Positions 7,919-17,260 of a stretch of 62,957 bases of DNA are shown piece after piece; the stretch's first letter is position 1; each line of letters begins with the position of its first letter. The stretch lies in contig JAHFEF010000005.1 of assembly GCA_023248545.1 (NCBI GenBank), positions 32,498-95,454 of the forward strand. Reading direction: 5' to 3'. Under the pieces are notes generated by a model, which saw only the letters and a list, made by a program, of their open reading frames with translations, had not been told where the DNA came from and ran no database searches. This DNA is from Myxococcales bacterium (lineage in GTDB: Bacteria; Myxococcota; UBA727; JABDBI01). The position numbers were made by a program, and so were the translations under genes.

Positions 7919-8569
7919 TCACATGGATGTTGTCGCTCCTCGCATCAAAACCCCCAGTTTCTCAATCACCTGTGCATGTTTACGGCACGTCCAGGACTTC
8001 GAGAGACCTATTTTTTGTCCCACTTCTTCGAGGCTCATGTTCTGGAAATAATAAAGTTTAATCAGCTCCAGATCCGCCTTAGGCAGTCGCATGAGCGCTT
8101 TTTTGAGCGTATTTTTGAGCTCAAGTTCAAGCAATCTATCGTCTTGGGGCTGAATCTTCGTATCTTCAAAATCTTGTCTTTCGAGGCCTTCGAGAGATGT
8201 CACAAAAATCGTCACCAGACTGTTCACTTGGCTAGCCAAGTCTTCGAGATCCTCCCCCTTGGATTGAGCAGCACTTTCAAGATAAGCGTTGGCTTGCTCA
8301 CCGAATCTAATTTTCTGATATTCGTTGCGACTCACCCAGCCCATGCCACGCAGACCATCGTAAATTGCGCCTTTCACTCGATAATAGCTAAACGTCGTAA
8401 AATTAGCGCCCTGCTTGGCATCAAAGCGCTCGTTGGCCTCCAACAGCCCGGTCATTCCGTAGGCAATCAAGTCGTCCAGTTCGATGCGCGGAGAAACCGA
8501 TTTTTTCACTTGCCTTGCGATCGAACGAACAAAAGACCCATATTGCTCTATCAGTTGGTTAGCCACCAT
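7919..8569 (-). CDS. FliA-type (sigma-28 family) RNA polymerase sigma factor
   Basis: A 216-residue sigma-70-family protein. Region 2 (about residues 8-85) contains RIELDDLIAYGMTGLLEA and TTFSYYRVKGAIYDGLRGM, the -10 recognition and core-binding segment in the sigma-28/FliA style. Region 4 (about 150-210; LPKADLELIKLYYFQNMSL and a helix-turn-helix with VGQKIGLSKSWTCRKH) would read the -35. It resembles motility and secretion sigma factors more than RpoD, since region 1 is absent. It is co-transcribed with a lipoprotein upstream and the YscI-like gene downstream, which suggests it controls an envelope or secretion programme. Target promoters cannot be seen here. Confidence 0.82.
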   Translation of the reverse strand: MVANQLIEQYGSFVRSIARQVKKSVSPRIELDDLIAYGMTGLLEANERFDAKQGANFTTFSYYRVKGAIYDGLRGMGWVSRNEYQKIRFGEQANAYLESAAQSKGEDLEDLASQVNSLVTIFVTSLEGLERQDFEDTKIQPQDDRLLELELKNTLKKALMRLPKADLELIKLYYFQNMSLEEVGQKIGLSKSWTCRKHAQVIEKLGVLMRGATTSM

Positions 8570-8597
8570 AAAACCCGAAACAGATTAGTCCCAAAGC

Positions 8598-9149
8598 CTA
8601 TTTCGCTGGTTTTAAAATGTTCTCCCGTTCAGACCGGCTTAGGCTCAAAAAATGTAAGTTGTTATCCTGCTTAGAAAAATAGGTAGAAAACCAGTCCGTT
8701 AACGCTTTTTCGGATCGAATTTCTTCAGGTACCAGCAGGATATAAGTCAACTTGCGTTCCAGCGTCACAGCCCCACGATCCAGCATAATGGTGAGATAAA
8801 TCCAAGGCAAATAGCGCGGAGTCAACAGAGGTCTCTTGATCATATTTTGTTCAGTCGGCCACTCGATTTCTTGAACTTGCACCCGAGTACCAAAAGAGAT
8901 GACCTCTGTGGAGGGCGGTGGAATAATCATGTCGCCGGATAGGCTTTTTAAGTACGTGAGCTTTTCAAACGGCTCAGGGCTCACCAAACCATACCGATCG
9001 TCATCGTAAAAAATGCCGCCATAGAGACTTTGCTTCACCCAGTAAGTCTGGCCCTGCCAATTTTGGGTGAGTGGTGAGCGCTGAAGATGGCTCGCACACG
9101 CAGCCATGAGCAATAAAAACCCCAACAAGCTCCATTTGCAAATAAACAT
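8598..9149 (-). CDS. Predicted lipoprotein of unknown function
   Basis: A 183-residue exported protein; I do not recognise a family. The start was set at the ATG at 9149 because AGGAGAG lies just before it, although an in-frame ATG exists at 9173. The signal sequence MFICKWSLLGFLLLMAAC ends in a plausible lipobox cysteine (MAAC). The mature part is rich in aromatic and beta-prone residues (YGGIFYDDDRYGLVSPEPF) with no transmembrane helix. It is the first gene of the leftward sigma-factor operon, 28 bases before the sigma gene. An outer-membrane lipoprotein connected with that regulon is an inference from position only. Confidence 0.6.
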   Translation of the reverse strand: MFICKWSLLGFLLLMAACASHLQRSPLTQNWQGQTYWVKQSLYGGIFYDDDRYGLVSPEPFEKLTYLKSLSGDMIIPPPSTEVISFGTRVQVQEIEWPTEQNMIKRPLLTPRYLPWIYLTIMLDRGAVTLERKLTYILLVPEEIRSEKALTDWFSTYFSKQDNNLHFLSLSRSERENILKPAK

Positions 9150-9173
9150 TGGCTCTCCTAGACTGTCTCTCAT

Positions 9174-9875
9174 ATGGCAAAAACACAGTTTTTCAAATAC
9201 GAGGGGTTGGAAAACGATTTTATTTTAATCCCCGAAATACCAGGCTTCACTCAAGATCAGGTTCGTGAATTGTGTGATCGACATCGTGGCATTGGTGCAG
9301 ACGGCTTAATCTTTGTGTTTTTCTATGAAGACCTTTGGACCATGCGGGTCTACAACACCGACGGAAGTCTCGCCGAAATGTGTGGCAACGGCATCCGGTG
9401 TGTCGCCCAGTGGCTCTTTGACCAAGGCCATGTTGTCAAAGAAATTCAAACAGACGCTGGGGTCAAAACTTGCGTTCAAGAATTGGGTCTCTGGTCTGTC
9501 GATATGGGCATGGCTCAAATAGAAGGCAATCGTGTTTCGATGGGTAACCCGCATTCCGTTTTCCTAGGCCCTGTTCTACCAGAAAAAATAGATCCCAACA
9601 CCAATACCGAGTTTGTCCAAATCAATCATCCACGTGACATTGAAGTCCGGATTTTTGAGCGTGGTGTCGGCGAGACACAAGCTTGTGGCACGGGAGCCTG
9701 TGCATCGGTCGCCTTATTGGTCTCCAATCATCAGCTACCCGCTGACCAAGAAATAACGGTTCACTTAAAGGGCGGAAACCTCTATATTACTGCTCGTCAA
9801 ACCGCAAATGGGTTGCAGATGCAAATGAAGGGCCCTGCGCGCTACGTTTTTGAAGGTGAGGTTTCAGTAAGATGA
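9174..9875 (+). CDS. dapF: Diaminopimelate epimerase
   Basis: DapF interconverts LL- and meso-diaminopimelate, a precursor of lysine and of peptidoglycan. Both catalytic cysteines are present: C70 in MCGNGIRC and C171 in QACGTGACAS, each in its family motif. Length is 233 residues against about 275 usually, with shortened loops between the two halves. It heads a rightward operon with dapE and dapD, which gives the pathway context. The next gene's start overlaps its stop (ATGA). The divergent lipoprotein start lies only 24 bases upstream. Confidence 0.93.
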   Translation: MAKTQFFKYEGLENDFILIPEIPGFTQDQVRELCDRHRGIGADGLIFVFFYEDLWTMRVYNTDGSLAEMCGNGIRCVAQWLFDQGHVVKEIQTDAGVKTCVQELGLWSVDMGMAQIEGNRVSMGNPHSVFLGPVLPEKIDPNTNTEFVQINHPRDIEVRIFERGVGETQACGTGACASVALLVSNHQLPADQEITVHLKGGNLYITARQTANGLQMQMKGPARYVFEGEVSVR

Positions 9876-10978
9876 GCATTTTTGACGAATTAGCAAAACG
9901 AGATCACGAACAAGTTGTTTTCTGCAACGACAAAGAAAGCGGCTTAAAAGCAATTATTGCGATTCACAACACGACGCTGGGACCAGCTCTTGGCGGCTGT
10001 CGCATGTGGCCCTATGCCACTGAAGAAGAAGCTCTGAGAGACGCGCTCAGACTTTCTCGGGGCATGACCTACAAGTCTGCTGCAGCCGGTCTAAACCTAG
10101 GCGGTGGCAAAGGCGTGATTATTGGCGACCCGAAAACCATGAAAAGCGAAAAACTCTTTCGGGTGTATGGTCGATTTGTTCAGTCTTTGGGTGGGCGTTA
10201 TATCACAGCCGAAGACGTGGGAACCACCGTGCATGACATGGCCTGGGTCTGGATGGAAACAGATTATGTCACCGGCATTAACCGTGCCTTCGGCGGCTCA
10301 GGCGACCCCAGCACCGTCACGGCCTATGGGGTATTTCAAGGCATTCGAGCGGCACTCAAGTTTAAAACAGGCTCGGATTCTCTCAGCAATCTGACCATTG
10401 CCCTACAGGGTGTTGGTCAGGTGGGTTATCATTTATTGCATCACTTGGTCCCAGCGGGTGCCAAAGTCGTTGCCAGTGATTTAAATCAAGAAAACATCAA
10501 ACGAGTCAACCACGAATTCGCTGGCATCGAGTTTGTCGAGCCAGATAAAATCTATGATGTTCCTTGCGCAATCTTTGTCCCTTGTGCACTGGGTGGAATT
10601 GTCAATGACGAGACGATTCCCAGATTAAAGTGCCAACTCATTGCCGGCAGTGCCAATAACGTGCTGGAAATTGAAGACAAGCACAGTGCGGAACTGGAGC
10701 GCCGAAATATCCTGTATATCCCAGATTTTGTCATCAGCGCCGGAGGCTTGATCAACGTCGCGAACGAACTGATTCGTTATGAGCGAAGACAAGCCATGCG
10801 CCAAGCCAGCGGCATCTACGATATTGTGATGCAAGTTTTAACCATCGCCCAAGAGGAAAAAATCACCACACTCAAGGCTTCTAAGACTCTGGCCGAGCGA
10901 CGCATTTATAGCGTTGGCAGAATAAAGCACACTTACGTGGGAAGTCCTTTGGCCAAACGCGGAAGGGGTCTTGGTTGA
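9872..10978 (+). CDS. Leucine (branched-chain amino acid) dehydrogenase
   Basis: A 368-residue Glu/Leu/Phe/Val dehydrogenase that reversibly deaminates leucine, isoleucine or valine to the 2-oxo acid with NAD+. The substrate domain has GPALGGCRMWPY and the GGGKGVIIGDP loop with the catalytic lysine. The Rossmann domain begins with ALQGVGQVGYHLLHHL. The C-terminal helical part (SAGGLINVANELIRY) is intact. It resembles leucine rather than glutamate dehydrogenases in length and N-terminus. It overlaps dapF by four bases at one end and rng by four at the other (TTGA), so it is translated as part of the same operon. Confidence 0.9.
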   Translation: MSIFDELAKRDHEQVVFCNDKESGLKAIIAIHNTTLGPALGGCRMWPYATEEEALRDALRLSRGMTYKSAAAGLNLGGGKGVIIGDPKTMKSEKLFRVYGRFVQSLGGRYITAEDVGTTVHDMAWVWMETDYVTGINRAFGGSGDPSTVTAYGVFQGIRAALKFKTGSDSLSNLTIALQGVGQVGYHLLHHLVPAGAKVVASDLNQENIKRVNHEFAGIEFVEPDKIYDVPCAIFVPCALGGIVNDETIPRLKCQLIAGSANNVLEIEDKHSAELERRNILYIPDFVISAGGLINVANELIRYERRQAMRQASGIYDIVMQVLTIAQEEKITTLKASKTLAERRIYSVGRIKHTYVGSPLAKRGRGLG

Positions 10979-12462
10979 GCAACCAACTGTTGGTCAACAC
11001 CACGCCCTTTGAAACCCGGGTTGCCCTATTGGAGAATGGGCAACTCGTTGAGCTCATGTTCGAACGAAATGCCGACAGAGGCCTCGTCGGCAATATTTAT
11101 TTAAGCCGTGTCCAGCGCGTTTTGCCCGGCATGCAAGCGGCTTTTTTGGATATTGGTCTCGAAAAATCGGCGTTTTTATACGTCGCAGATATTCTGCCCC
11201 ATGAACCCTATGAAGACTCCGAAGAAAGTGATGACAAACCCACCAATTCTTTGGTCCCCATCCAAGATCTGCTGAAAACAGGTCAAACTTTGTTGGTCCA
11301 GGTGGCCAAAGACGCCATCGGCACCAAAGGGCCCAGAGTCAACTGCAACCCCTCGCTACCGGGTCATCATGTGGTCTTTTTACCCACGTCCCCGCATGTT
11401 GGGATCAGCCGAAAAATCACCGACGAAGTAGAACGCGAACGTCTCCGAACGATTTTGGAAAAAAATGCCCCTCCTGAATCTGGCTTTATTGCTCGGACCA
11501 TTTCCCAGGGCGTCCCCGAAGAAAAACTCCGTGAAGATTGCGCATTTTTAATCTCGCTCTGGGCCGATATTCAAAAAAGAACCACCCAACTACCAGCACC
11601 CTCATTGGTTCAACCCGAACTAGATTTGCTCTTAAAATGTGCTCGGGACATGACCAATGATCATTTGGAAAAAATTATTATCGATAGTCCCGAAGCCGCT
11701 GAGCGAACCCGCAAATTTGTTGAACTCATCGACCCCAAGCTCTGCGACAAAATTGAAGTTTATACAGGATCAGACCCCTTATTTTCGCACTATGCCATCG
11801 AAACCGAAATCACACGAGCAATGAGCCGAAAAGTCTGGCTCCGCTCCGGGGGCTATCTGGTCATAGACCAGGCTGAAGCCCTGACCGTGATAGACGTCAA
11901 TACCGGCCGCTTTGTAGGCCGGCGCAATCTCGACGAAACGATTTTAAAAACCAATTTAGAAGCCGTTCGGGAAGTGGCATTTCAGCTCAGGCTTCGCAAT
12001 ATTGGCGGCATGGTTATTATAGACTTTATCGATATGGAACGCGAAGAAGACCGCGAGAAAGTCTTAAACGTTTTGCAAGACACGCTCAAAAAAGACAAAG
12101 CACGCTGCAACGTGATTAAAATCAGCGAGCTGGGTTTGGTGGAAATGACCCGCCAACGAAAACGCGAAAGCTTGGAGCATCTTTTAGGCGAGCCCTGCTT
12201 TTACTGCGATGGCAAAGGCAGTATTAAATCTAAAAGAACGATTTGCTACGAGATTTTTCGAGAGCTTTTAGAGAGGCCTTGGAATCTGACAGAATTACAG
12301 GTTATCGTCCACGCTCACCCTGAGGTGATAGACTTTGCCCGCAATCAGGAGCAAACCACGCTGAAATTTTTAGAATCACGCATTCAAAAACAAATTAGCT
12401 TAAAACCCAGAGGCTCTTTTCACCAAGAGCAATTTGACGTATTTGCATCCCAAATCAAATGA
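10975..12462 (+). CDS. rng: Ribonuclease G/E family endoribonuclease
   Basis: RNase G matures the 16S rRNA 5' end and initiates mRNA decay. This 495-residue protein begins at a TTG overlapping the previous stop. It has an embedded S1 domain (about residues 35-105, GLVGNIYLSRVQRVLPGMQA), the catalytic DNase-I-like domain with conserved acidic residues (ALTVIDVNTGRFVG; MVIIDFIDMER) and the zinc-link motif CFYCDGKG near residue 410. The C-terminal disordered scaffold arm of RNase E is absent, so RNase G is the better name. dapE starts four bases before its stop. Confidence 0.92.
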   Translation: MSNQLLVNTTPFETRVALLENGQLVELMFERNADRGLVGNIYLSRVQRVLPGMQAAFLDIGLEKSAFLYVADILPHEPYEDSEESDDKPTNSLVPIQDLLKTGQTLLVQVAKDAIGTKGPRVNCNPSLPGHHVVFLPTSPHVGISRKITDEVERERLRTILEKNAPPESGFIARTISQGVPEEKLREDCAFLISLWADIQKRTTQLPAPSLVQPELDLLLKCARDMTNDHLEKIIIDSPEAAERTRKFVELIDPKLCDKIEVYTGSDPLFSHYAIETEITRAMSRKVWLRSGGYLVIDQAEALTVIDVNTGRFVGRRNLDETILKTNLEAVREVAFQLRLRNIGGMVIIDFIDMEREEDREKVLNVLQDTLKKDKARCNVIKISELGLVEMTRQRKRESLEHLLGEPCFYCDGKGSIKSKRTICYEIFRELLERPWNLTELQVIVHAHPEVIDFARNQEQTTLKFLESRIQKQISLKPRGSFHQEQFDVFASQIK

Positions 12463-13454
12463 ACGTTACCGAACTGACCCTTAAACTCTGTGAAATCCCA
12501 TCTGTGACTGGCGAGGAACAGGCTGTCACAACCTATGTGGCTGCGTATTTAAAACAGCAAGGCTATGAAATTAAGCTGCAGGAACTGACCTCACCCCCAG
12601 AAAAACGATGCAACCTGCTTGCTGTAAGACCTGGCGTCATTCCAAAAATCTTAATGACCACGCACTTAGACACCGTGCCACCGCATATTCCTGCCGTTTT
12701 GGAATCTGGCATACTCAAAGGCCGAGGCGTTTGTGATGCCAAGGGTATCCTGGCCGCCATGATCTGTGCCGCCAAAAATCTACCGGAAGTCGGCTTATTA
12801 TTCTTGGTCGGCGAAGAAACCAACAGCGAAGGGGCCAAAGCAGCTGCCCAGGGCTTCGCACCCAAAGTGTCTTATTTTATCAACGGCGAACCGACAGACT
12901 TAAAAATCGCCTCTGCGATGAAAGGCGCGCTGGCATTTGAACTCGAAGCCTCTGGCAAAACGGGCCACAGTGCTTACCCAGAATCGGGACATTCGGCCAT
13001 TCACCAACTCACGCAAGATTTGCACACCTTGTTAAATCATGCCTGGCCAGAAAATCCTGAGTTTGGCCTGACGACGCTGAACATTGGAAAGCTCGAAGGT
13101 GGCCGCGCTGCCAATGTGATTGCTGACCACGCCAAAGCAACGTGCGTCATGCGCACAACCATCAGCCACCTCGAACTGGAAAAACAAATTATCGCTTTAT
13201 TAAGCCCTAGAACTAAAATGCGCGTGCTGACAGCCTCATCGCCGATTTTATTTGAAGGTATCCCGGGCTTTGAAACCTGCGTGGTGCGATTTGGATCCGA
13301 TGTCCCGCATTTGAAGTCTATTGGAACGCCAATTTTACTGGGCCCCGGTTCGATTTTGGTCGCGCATACCGCCCATGAGCAAATTTCTGTCGCTGAACTC
13401 GAACAATCGGTCCAAATTTACGAGAAACTATGTCAACAGCTGCTTGGAAACTAA
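12459..13454 (+). CDS. dapE: Succinyl-diaminopimelate desuccinylase (M20 peptidase family)
   Basis: A 331-residue M20-family metallohydrolase. Zinc ligands are visible in MTTHLDTVP (His, and Asp after the first bridging region), [14 protein letters not shown] and [13 protein letters not shown], where the first Glu is the general base. The dimerisation domain includes [12 protein letters not shown]20 enzymes include DapE, acetylornithine deacetylase and peptidases. The adjoining dapD and dapF make DapE, which removes succinate from N-succinyl-LL-diaminopimelate, the most likely role. It is somewhat shorter than typical DapE (about 375). It overlaps dapD by 25 bases. Confidence 0.83.
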   Translation: MNVTELTLKLCEIPSVTGEEQAVTTYVAAYLKQQGYEIKLQELTSPPEKRCNLLAVRPGVIPKILMTTHLDTVPPHIPAVLESGILKGRGVCDAKGILAAMICAAKNLPEVGLLFLVGEETNSEGAKAAAQGFAPKVSYFINGEPTDLKIASAMKGALAFELEASGKTGHSAYPESGHSAIHQLTQDLHTLLNHAWPENPEFGLTTLNIGKLEGGRAANVIADHAKATCVMRTTISHLELEKQIIALLSPRTKMRVLTASSPILFEGIPGFETCVVRFGSDVPHLKSIGTPILLGPGSILVAHTAHEQISVAELEQSVQIYEKLCQQLLGN

Positions 13455-14176
13455 TCTTAGATCAACTGGAATCGGGCGAGCGCAGAGCCGCCTATCGGCG
13501 TTCTGATAACACGTGGGTCGCTGACGCAGAAGTCAAACAAGCGATCTTGCAGGCCTTCAAAGAAAGCGCTCTCACCGTCATGGGTGATTTCGTCGATAAG
13601 TTTTCTACCCAACGGTTTGATTTAAGCCGCCAAGTCAGACTCGTGCCCGGTGGCAGCTCTGTCCGAAGAGGCTGCTATGTCGCCAAAGGGGTTGTTATCA
13701 TGCCACCGGCGTATATTAATATCGGCGCCTACGTCGACGAGCACACACTTGTTGACTCACACGCCTTGGTCGGCAGCTGTGCACAAATTGGCAAACGGGT
13801 GCACTTATCGGCTGCTGCTCAAATCGGTGGCGTGTTAGAACCGATTGGCGCAAGCCCGGTGATTGTCGAAGATGATGCTTTTATCGGCGGCAACACGGGC
13901 CTCTACGAAGGCATTCAAGTCGGCTCTCGGGCGGTGATCGCAGCCGGCGTGATACTCACTTCGAGCACACCGATCTATGACTTGGTACACGAAAAAATCT
14001 GGACCGGCCGGGTTCCTGAAAACGCTGTTGTCGTTCCAGGCGCTCGAAAATCCAAGGGCGATTTTGCAAACACACACGGTCTCTCGGTTTCAACGCCCAT
14101 CATTGTGAAATATCGAGATGCCAAAACCGATGGCAAAGCGGCGTTGGAGAGTGCGCTGCGCGAGAATCTTTCATGA
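13430..14176 (+). CDS. dapD: Tetrahydrodipicolinate N-succinyltransferase
   Basis: DapD succinylates tetrahydrodipicolinate at the entry of the succinylase branch of lysine/DAP synthesis. The 248-residue protein has an N-terminal helical domain and a left-handed beta-helix of hexapeptide repeats (about residues 85-190; [40 protein letters not shown]), with the [18 protein letters not shown] signature of DapD. It begins inside the end of dapE and overlaps the next gene by four bases. With dapE and dapF it completes three pathway steps in one transcript. Confidence 0.93.
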   Translation: MSTAAWKLILDQLESGERRAAYRRSDNTWVADAEVKQAILQAFKESALTVMGDFVDKFSTQRFDLSRQVRLVPGGSSVRRGCYVAKGVVIMPPAYINIGAYVDEHTLVDSHALVGSCAQIGKRVHLSAAAQIGGVLEPIGASPVIVEDDAFIGGNTGLYEGIQVGSRAVIAAGVILTSSTPIYDLVHEKIWTGRVPENAVVVPGARKSKGDFANTHGLSVSTPIIVKYRDAKTDGKAALESALRENLS

Positions 14177-14688
14177 AGGTTTTACTGGCGCTGCTTTTAT
14201 TGCTTGCTGGCTGTAAGAAACCCGAATCCAATAATCCCCATCAACGAGCGTTGGTCCCACTCGAGCAGCCAGTCGTCTATGCGCGCTATGACACGCTGCC
14301 CGCTTTGCTTCGAACCAAACCAGGTGCCTGTGCCAATGCGTATGGCTTCAGAGCCCCCGATCGCTATCGCCTCAATACGTTTATGGATCTGTGCGGACCC
14401 GTCGGGCAAAAAACGCCCTGGTTGCTCCAAGATGGCTTTAAAAGCATTCAGTGGGAGCAAGACTTAAACGAAGGTGAGAAACTACAGCTGGAGTTGATTG
14501 GAGCAGACGGCATTCCTCTGCCCTCCACGGCCCAGATTTCGAAAACAGGCTCTCGAATGATTGCCCAGCTCAAACCGGTAGATAATTTGCCCAAAGATGT
14601 CGTATTAATCATCACGGCGACCCTATTTGATGCGGCAGGCAAAAAGCTGTCTACTTGGAGTGTTCCGTTTAAAATTACGGGGGGCTAG
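14173..14688 (+). CDS. Predicted lipoprotein, unknown function
   Basis: A 171-residue protein beginning [16 protein letters not shown], a textbook lipoprotein signal with lipobox LAGC. The mature part has two further cysteines ([19 protein letters not shown]) and a beta-rich C-terminal half with [18 protein letters not shown], which might be an Ig-like fold. I do not recognise a family. It is the last gene of the dapF operon, overlapping dapD by four bases (ATGA). Lys follows the cysteine at both +1 and +2, so sorting cannot be called confidently. Confidence 0.65.
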   Translation: MKVLLALLLLLAGCKKPESNNPHQRALVPLEQPVVYARYDTLPALLRTKPGACANAYGFRAPDRYRLNTFMDLCGPVGQKTPWLLQDGFKSIQWEQDLNEGEKLQLELIGADGIPLPSTAQISKTGSRMIAQLKPVDNLPKDVVLIITATLFDAAGKKLSTWSVPFKITGG

Positions 14689-14750
14689 TTCTCATCAAAT
14701 AAGTTTTTGATGTAGTCTTAATAGCATGAGTATGAAGCTAATTTTTGTCG

Positions 14751-14767
14751 GGTTGTGGACCACAACC
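14751..14767. promoter_or_regulatory. Perfect inverted repeat upstream of exported glycosyltransferase
   Basis: GGTTGTGG and CCACAACC form an eight-base perfect inverted repeat around a single A, with CGGG and CCCG extending it imperfectly. It lies nine bases before the ATG at 14776 and inside a 17-codon frame (14726-14779) whose TGA overlaps that ATG. It could be an operator for a dimeric repressor or an mRNA hairpin near the start. No direct evidence of function. Confidence 0.4.
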
Positions 14768-14775
14768 ACCCGAAC

Positions 14776-15651
14776 ATGATATATTTCCGTAATATGCTCA
14801 GCAGATTTCTCACACTGCCACTCCTCGTGTCCGTTTTGCTTTTGCTCATTGTGGAGTGCCACCCAAAGATAGAGAATGGGGATGCAGTCTGGCTAAAATC
14901 CAGGCCAGACGCAGGTATGGCTGCCGTATTGGGTGATGTTATGAGCGTTCTCGAATGCTATGACAAAGGAGTTTGCTCTGGCGTAAAAATTGATTTCGGT
15001 ACGGGTGGGCTGTATTATGATCGCTCTCAAGGGCCCAATTGGTTCAACTATTACTTTGAACCAGTAACCATCGGAAATACCTCCAAGGCTTATTTTGAAA
15101 CAGATTGGCCGTCAAAAAATGGCATTCCGAATCTAGGGGACATCGCGAACAGAGAACAATATGCGTCCAAAATCACCAAATACCTTAAGCTAAAACCTGA
15201 AATAGCACACGAGATCGATCATTTTGTAGCAACGCATTTCAACAACAGCTTTGTTATCGGGATTCATTATAGAGGCACCGATAAAGATAGCGAGGCGCCT
15301 CGCGTACATTACGAGAAGGCTTTGGCTGAAGTATCGAAACAGGCTCATCTTCGAAATTTACAAGATTACAAAATATTCGTTGCTACAGATGAGCACGCAT
15401 TTTTGGAATACATGAAAACTCAGCACCCGGGGAAAATTCTCTACAACACTGATGTTCAGCGTTCAAAAAATGGCAAGCCGCTTCATCTAGAACAATCCAG
15501 CAACCAATACGAAAATGGAAAACATGCGCTGATGGACTGCATACTGCTCTCTAGAACGAATCTTCTGATTAGAACCAGTTCCAACTTTAGTTTATTTTCC
15601 ACCTATTTCAACCCGAAGATACCGGTTATTGAGCTCAATCAGAGATACTAA
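14776..15651 (+). CDS. Exported O-fucosyltransferase/NodZ-like glycosyltransferase
   Basis: A 291-residue protein with a hydrophobic leader (about residues 10-27, ending LLLIVECHP, possibly a lipoprotein site) and a GT-B fucosyltransferase-like domain. The donor-site motif GIHYRGTDK, the later KIFVATDEHAFLEYM and the C-terminal DCILLSRTNLLIRTSSN correspond to motifs I-III of the NodZ/FUT8/O-FucT superfamily. It is strongly related to the C-terminal half of the protein at 19132-20409. The donor sugar is unknown. Start is uncertain: ATG 14776, ATG 14794 or GTG 14755, none with a clear ribosome site. Export is unusual for an enzyme using a nucleotide sugar. Confidence 0.72.
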   Translation: MIYFRNMLSRFLTLPLLVSVLLLLIVECHPKIENGDAVWLKSRPDAGMAAVLGDVMSVLECYDKGVCSGVKIDFGTGGLYYDRSQGPNWFNYYFEPVTIGNTSKAYFETDWPSKNGIPNLGDIANREQYASKITKYLKLKPEIAHEIDHFVATHFNNSFVIGIHYRGTDKDSEAPRVHYEKALAEVSKQAHLRNLQDYKIFVATDEHAFLEYMKTQHPGKILYNTDVQRSKNGKPLHLEQSSNQYENGKHALMDCILLSRTNLLIRTSSNFSLFSTYFNPKIPVIELNQRY

Positions 15652-15762
15652 TAATTGCCAAAATCAGCCTAATTTCGACAGGCTAGGTCTCACTTTTTCA
15701 GGTGAGGCAGGCATTTTGAGCAGCCAACAGGAGTGAATATTGTAGATAGTGAAGTGCATTAA

Positions 15763-17214
15763 TTAGTGCGATTGAAGTTTTTTTTCAGCATAAACCCAAA
15801 CATCTCTTCCAGTCTCTGGGTCAGGATAAAGACTCCGTTCTGTAAGTATATCGCCGAGCTTTACGAACAATGGTCCTGGTGAAGTATCTGAGTAACGGAT
15901 ACCCCATCCTAGAAATGCAAGATATTCCGTATTTCGATCTTGGTACGGTTTCAGACTGAGCGCATAGGGAGATGTTGACAATACGAGTTTGCCGGAGTGT
16001 CTGTTCCTCAGGAGAAGTATTGGAAGCGGATCTAAAACCGGTCGACTCAGCAAAAAGAAATCACATCGAGTGAAGCCAAATGGTATGCCAAATTGACATG
16101 GATTCAGGAGATCAGTGTCAGAGAGTGAAAAAGAGAGTTCTCCCCAATCAACATAGTTTGCAAGTCTATTTCCTTGTATGTGTAAATCCCTCTGTAGTTG
16201 ACCAAACATTAGGTAGTAGCGCATGAAGTATGTTTTTCCTGGAGCGAGTATAGAACCAGGCATTGCTTCAAGGACAGTTAGGTCTTCATAAGGAACTGGT
16301 CCCCACCTTACTTTTTCAGATTCGCTACTTTGGTTGGCACTTTTGCCATATACAACTCCTAGGCCTTCCGAAGTTGTAGTCTGGGTTTTCAACATTGCAA
16401 ACCAGCCGTTGCCTTGAGTGTTGGAATATAGGTTATCTATCCAGTCAACTGGTGTCACCCAAGTCCACCCCCCATTCAGCACACTTTTTACGTAGTATGG
16501 AATCAGCGTCTTTGAAAAGCCGCTCCAGGGAAAATCAATGAAATCGATTCGATCTTCGCCAAAATTTGTATAGACATAAGTAATCTCAATTATTCCGTCA
16601 CCCATATCTCTAATTTTTTGCTGCAAAATTAGTTTCGATGTCCAATTTATGTCATCGTAAACATGAGCTTGCTGCGGCCAAACAAGCGTATAAAAAGATT
16701 TTTTTCCTTCATCAATTTTACTACCCAGTATTGGTGACCAAAACGGACAGGTGAGACCTTTGCTTGGATCTATGTATGTCCCTGCTTGATGAATGAAGTA
16801 GGGCTGGCTGTTACTATTTTTACTGGTAGATACAGCAACAGTTTGGAGTACACGGTCGATCCAGATGCCATTTGAGATTTGTGCTCCGATTAGTTGAGAA
16901 TCCATCCATTTTATGGAATAGATCTGGCTTCCTTTTCCAACGCCAATTTTCCAGCTTTTTATTGGATCTATATTTTTGTGTTTTAGCACAATAAAGTTTA
17001 CATTTCCTAATAAATCTTGTGGCTTATCGATTGCATATTCAAACTCACCTCCTTCCTGAACTGGTGCGCCTCCTTCAGGATCAATCCAGTATGAGTCACC
17101 AATTTTTGACGAACTCAATTGTGTGCATAGAAACAAGAAACTGGCCAGAAATTTGGCCCTAAGACCGATTTGTAATGCCATGCTCATTTCTTGCCAAACA
17201 AACAATCTATTCAT
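15763..17214 (-). CDS. Large exported protein of unknown function
   Basis: A 483-residue protein with a signal sequence (hydrophobic stretch about residues 15-35; FLASFLFLCTQLSSS) and a long beta-rich, Trp/Tyr-rich mature part. It reads like a secreted sugar-binding or glycan-processing beta-sandwich (for example QAGTYIDPSKGLTCPFWSPI and DFPWSGFSKTLIPYYVKS), but I cannot place it in a named family. It lies between two exported fucosyltransferase-like genes and diverges from the fused glycosyltransferase at 17270. Base composition is AT-richer than the flanking housekeeping genes, consistent with transfer. Confidence 0.6.
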   Translation of the reverse strand: MNRLFVWQEMSMALQIGLRAKFLASFLFLCTQLSSSKIGDSYWIDPEGGAPVQEGGEFEYAIDKPQDLLGNVNFIVLKHKNIDPIKSWKIGVGKGSQIYSIKWMDSQLIGAQISNGIWIDRVLQTVAVSTSKNSNSQPYFIHQAGTYIDPSKGLTCPFWSPILGSKIDEGKKSFYTLVWPQQAHVYDDINWTSKLILQQKIRDMGDGIIEITYVYTNFGEDRIDFIDFPWSGFSKTLIPYYVKSVLNGGWTWVTPVDWIDNLYSNTQGNGWFAMLKTQTTTSEGLGVVYGKSANQSSESEKVRWGPVPYEDLTVLEAMPGSILAPGKTYFMRYYLMFGQLQRDLHIQGNRLANYVDWGELSFSLSDTDLLNPCQFGIPFGFTRCDFFLLSRPVLDPLPILLLRNRHSGKLVLSTSPYALSLKPYQDRNTEYLAFLGWGIRYSDTSPGPLFVKLGDILTERSLYPDPETGRDVWVYAEKKLQSH

Positions 17215-17234
17215 AAAATTCCCGAAAAAAATTT

Positions 17235-17260
17235 CCCCATGTTATTTTGAATAACAGGGG
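17235..17260. promoter_or_regulatory. Hairpin/operator-like inverted repeat in divergent gap
   Basis: CCCC-A-TGTTATT, a TTG loop, then AATAACA-GGGG gives an eleven-pair hairpin with one bulged A. It lies centrally in the 55-base gap between divergent starts at 17214 and 17270. The right arm's AGGGGGA is also the Shine-Dalgarno of the rightward gene, eight bases before its ATG. It may be a regulator site shared by both genes or an mRNA structure hiding the ribosome site. Confidence 0.5.

Noticed and set aside
15652..15762. Possible terminator in the 111-base convergent gap
   Set aside because: Only a weak AGCCT/AGGCT stem with an eight-base loop and no following T-run was seen.
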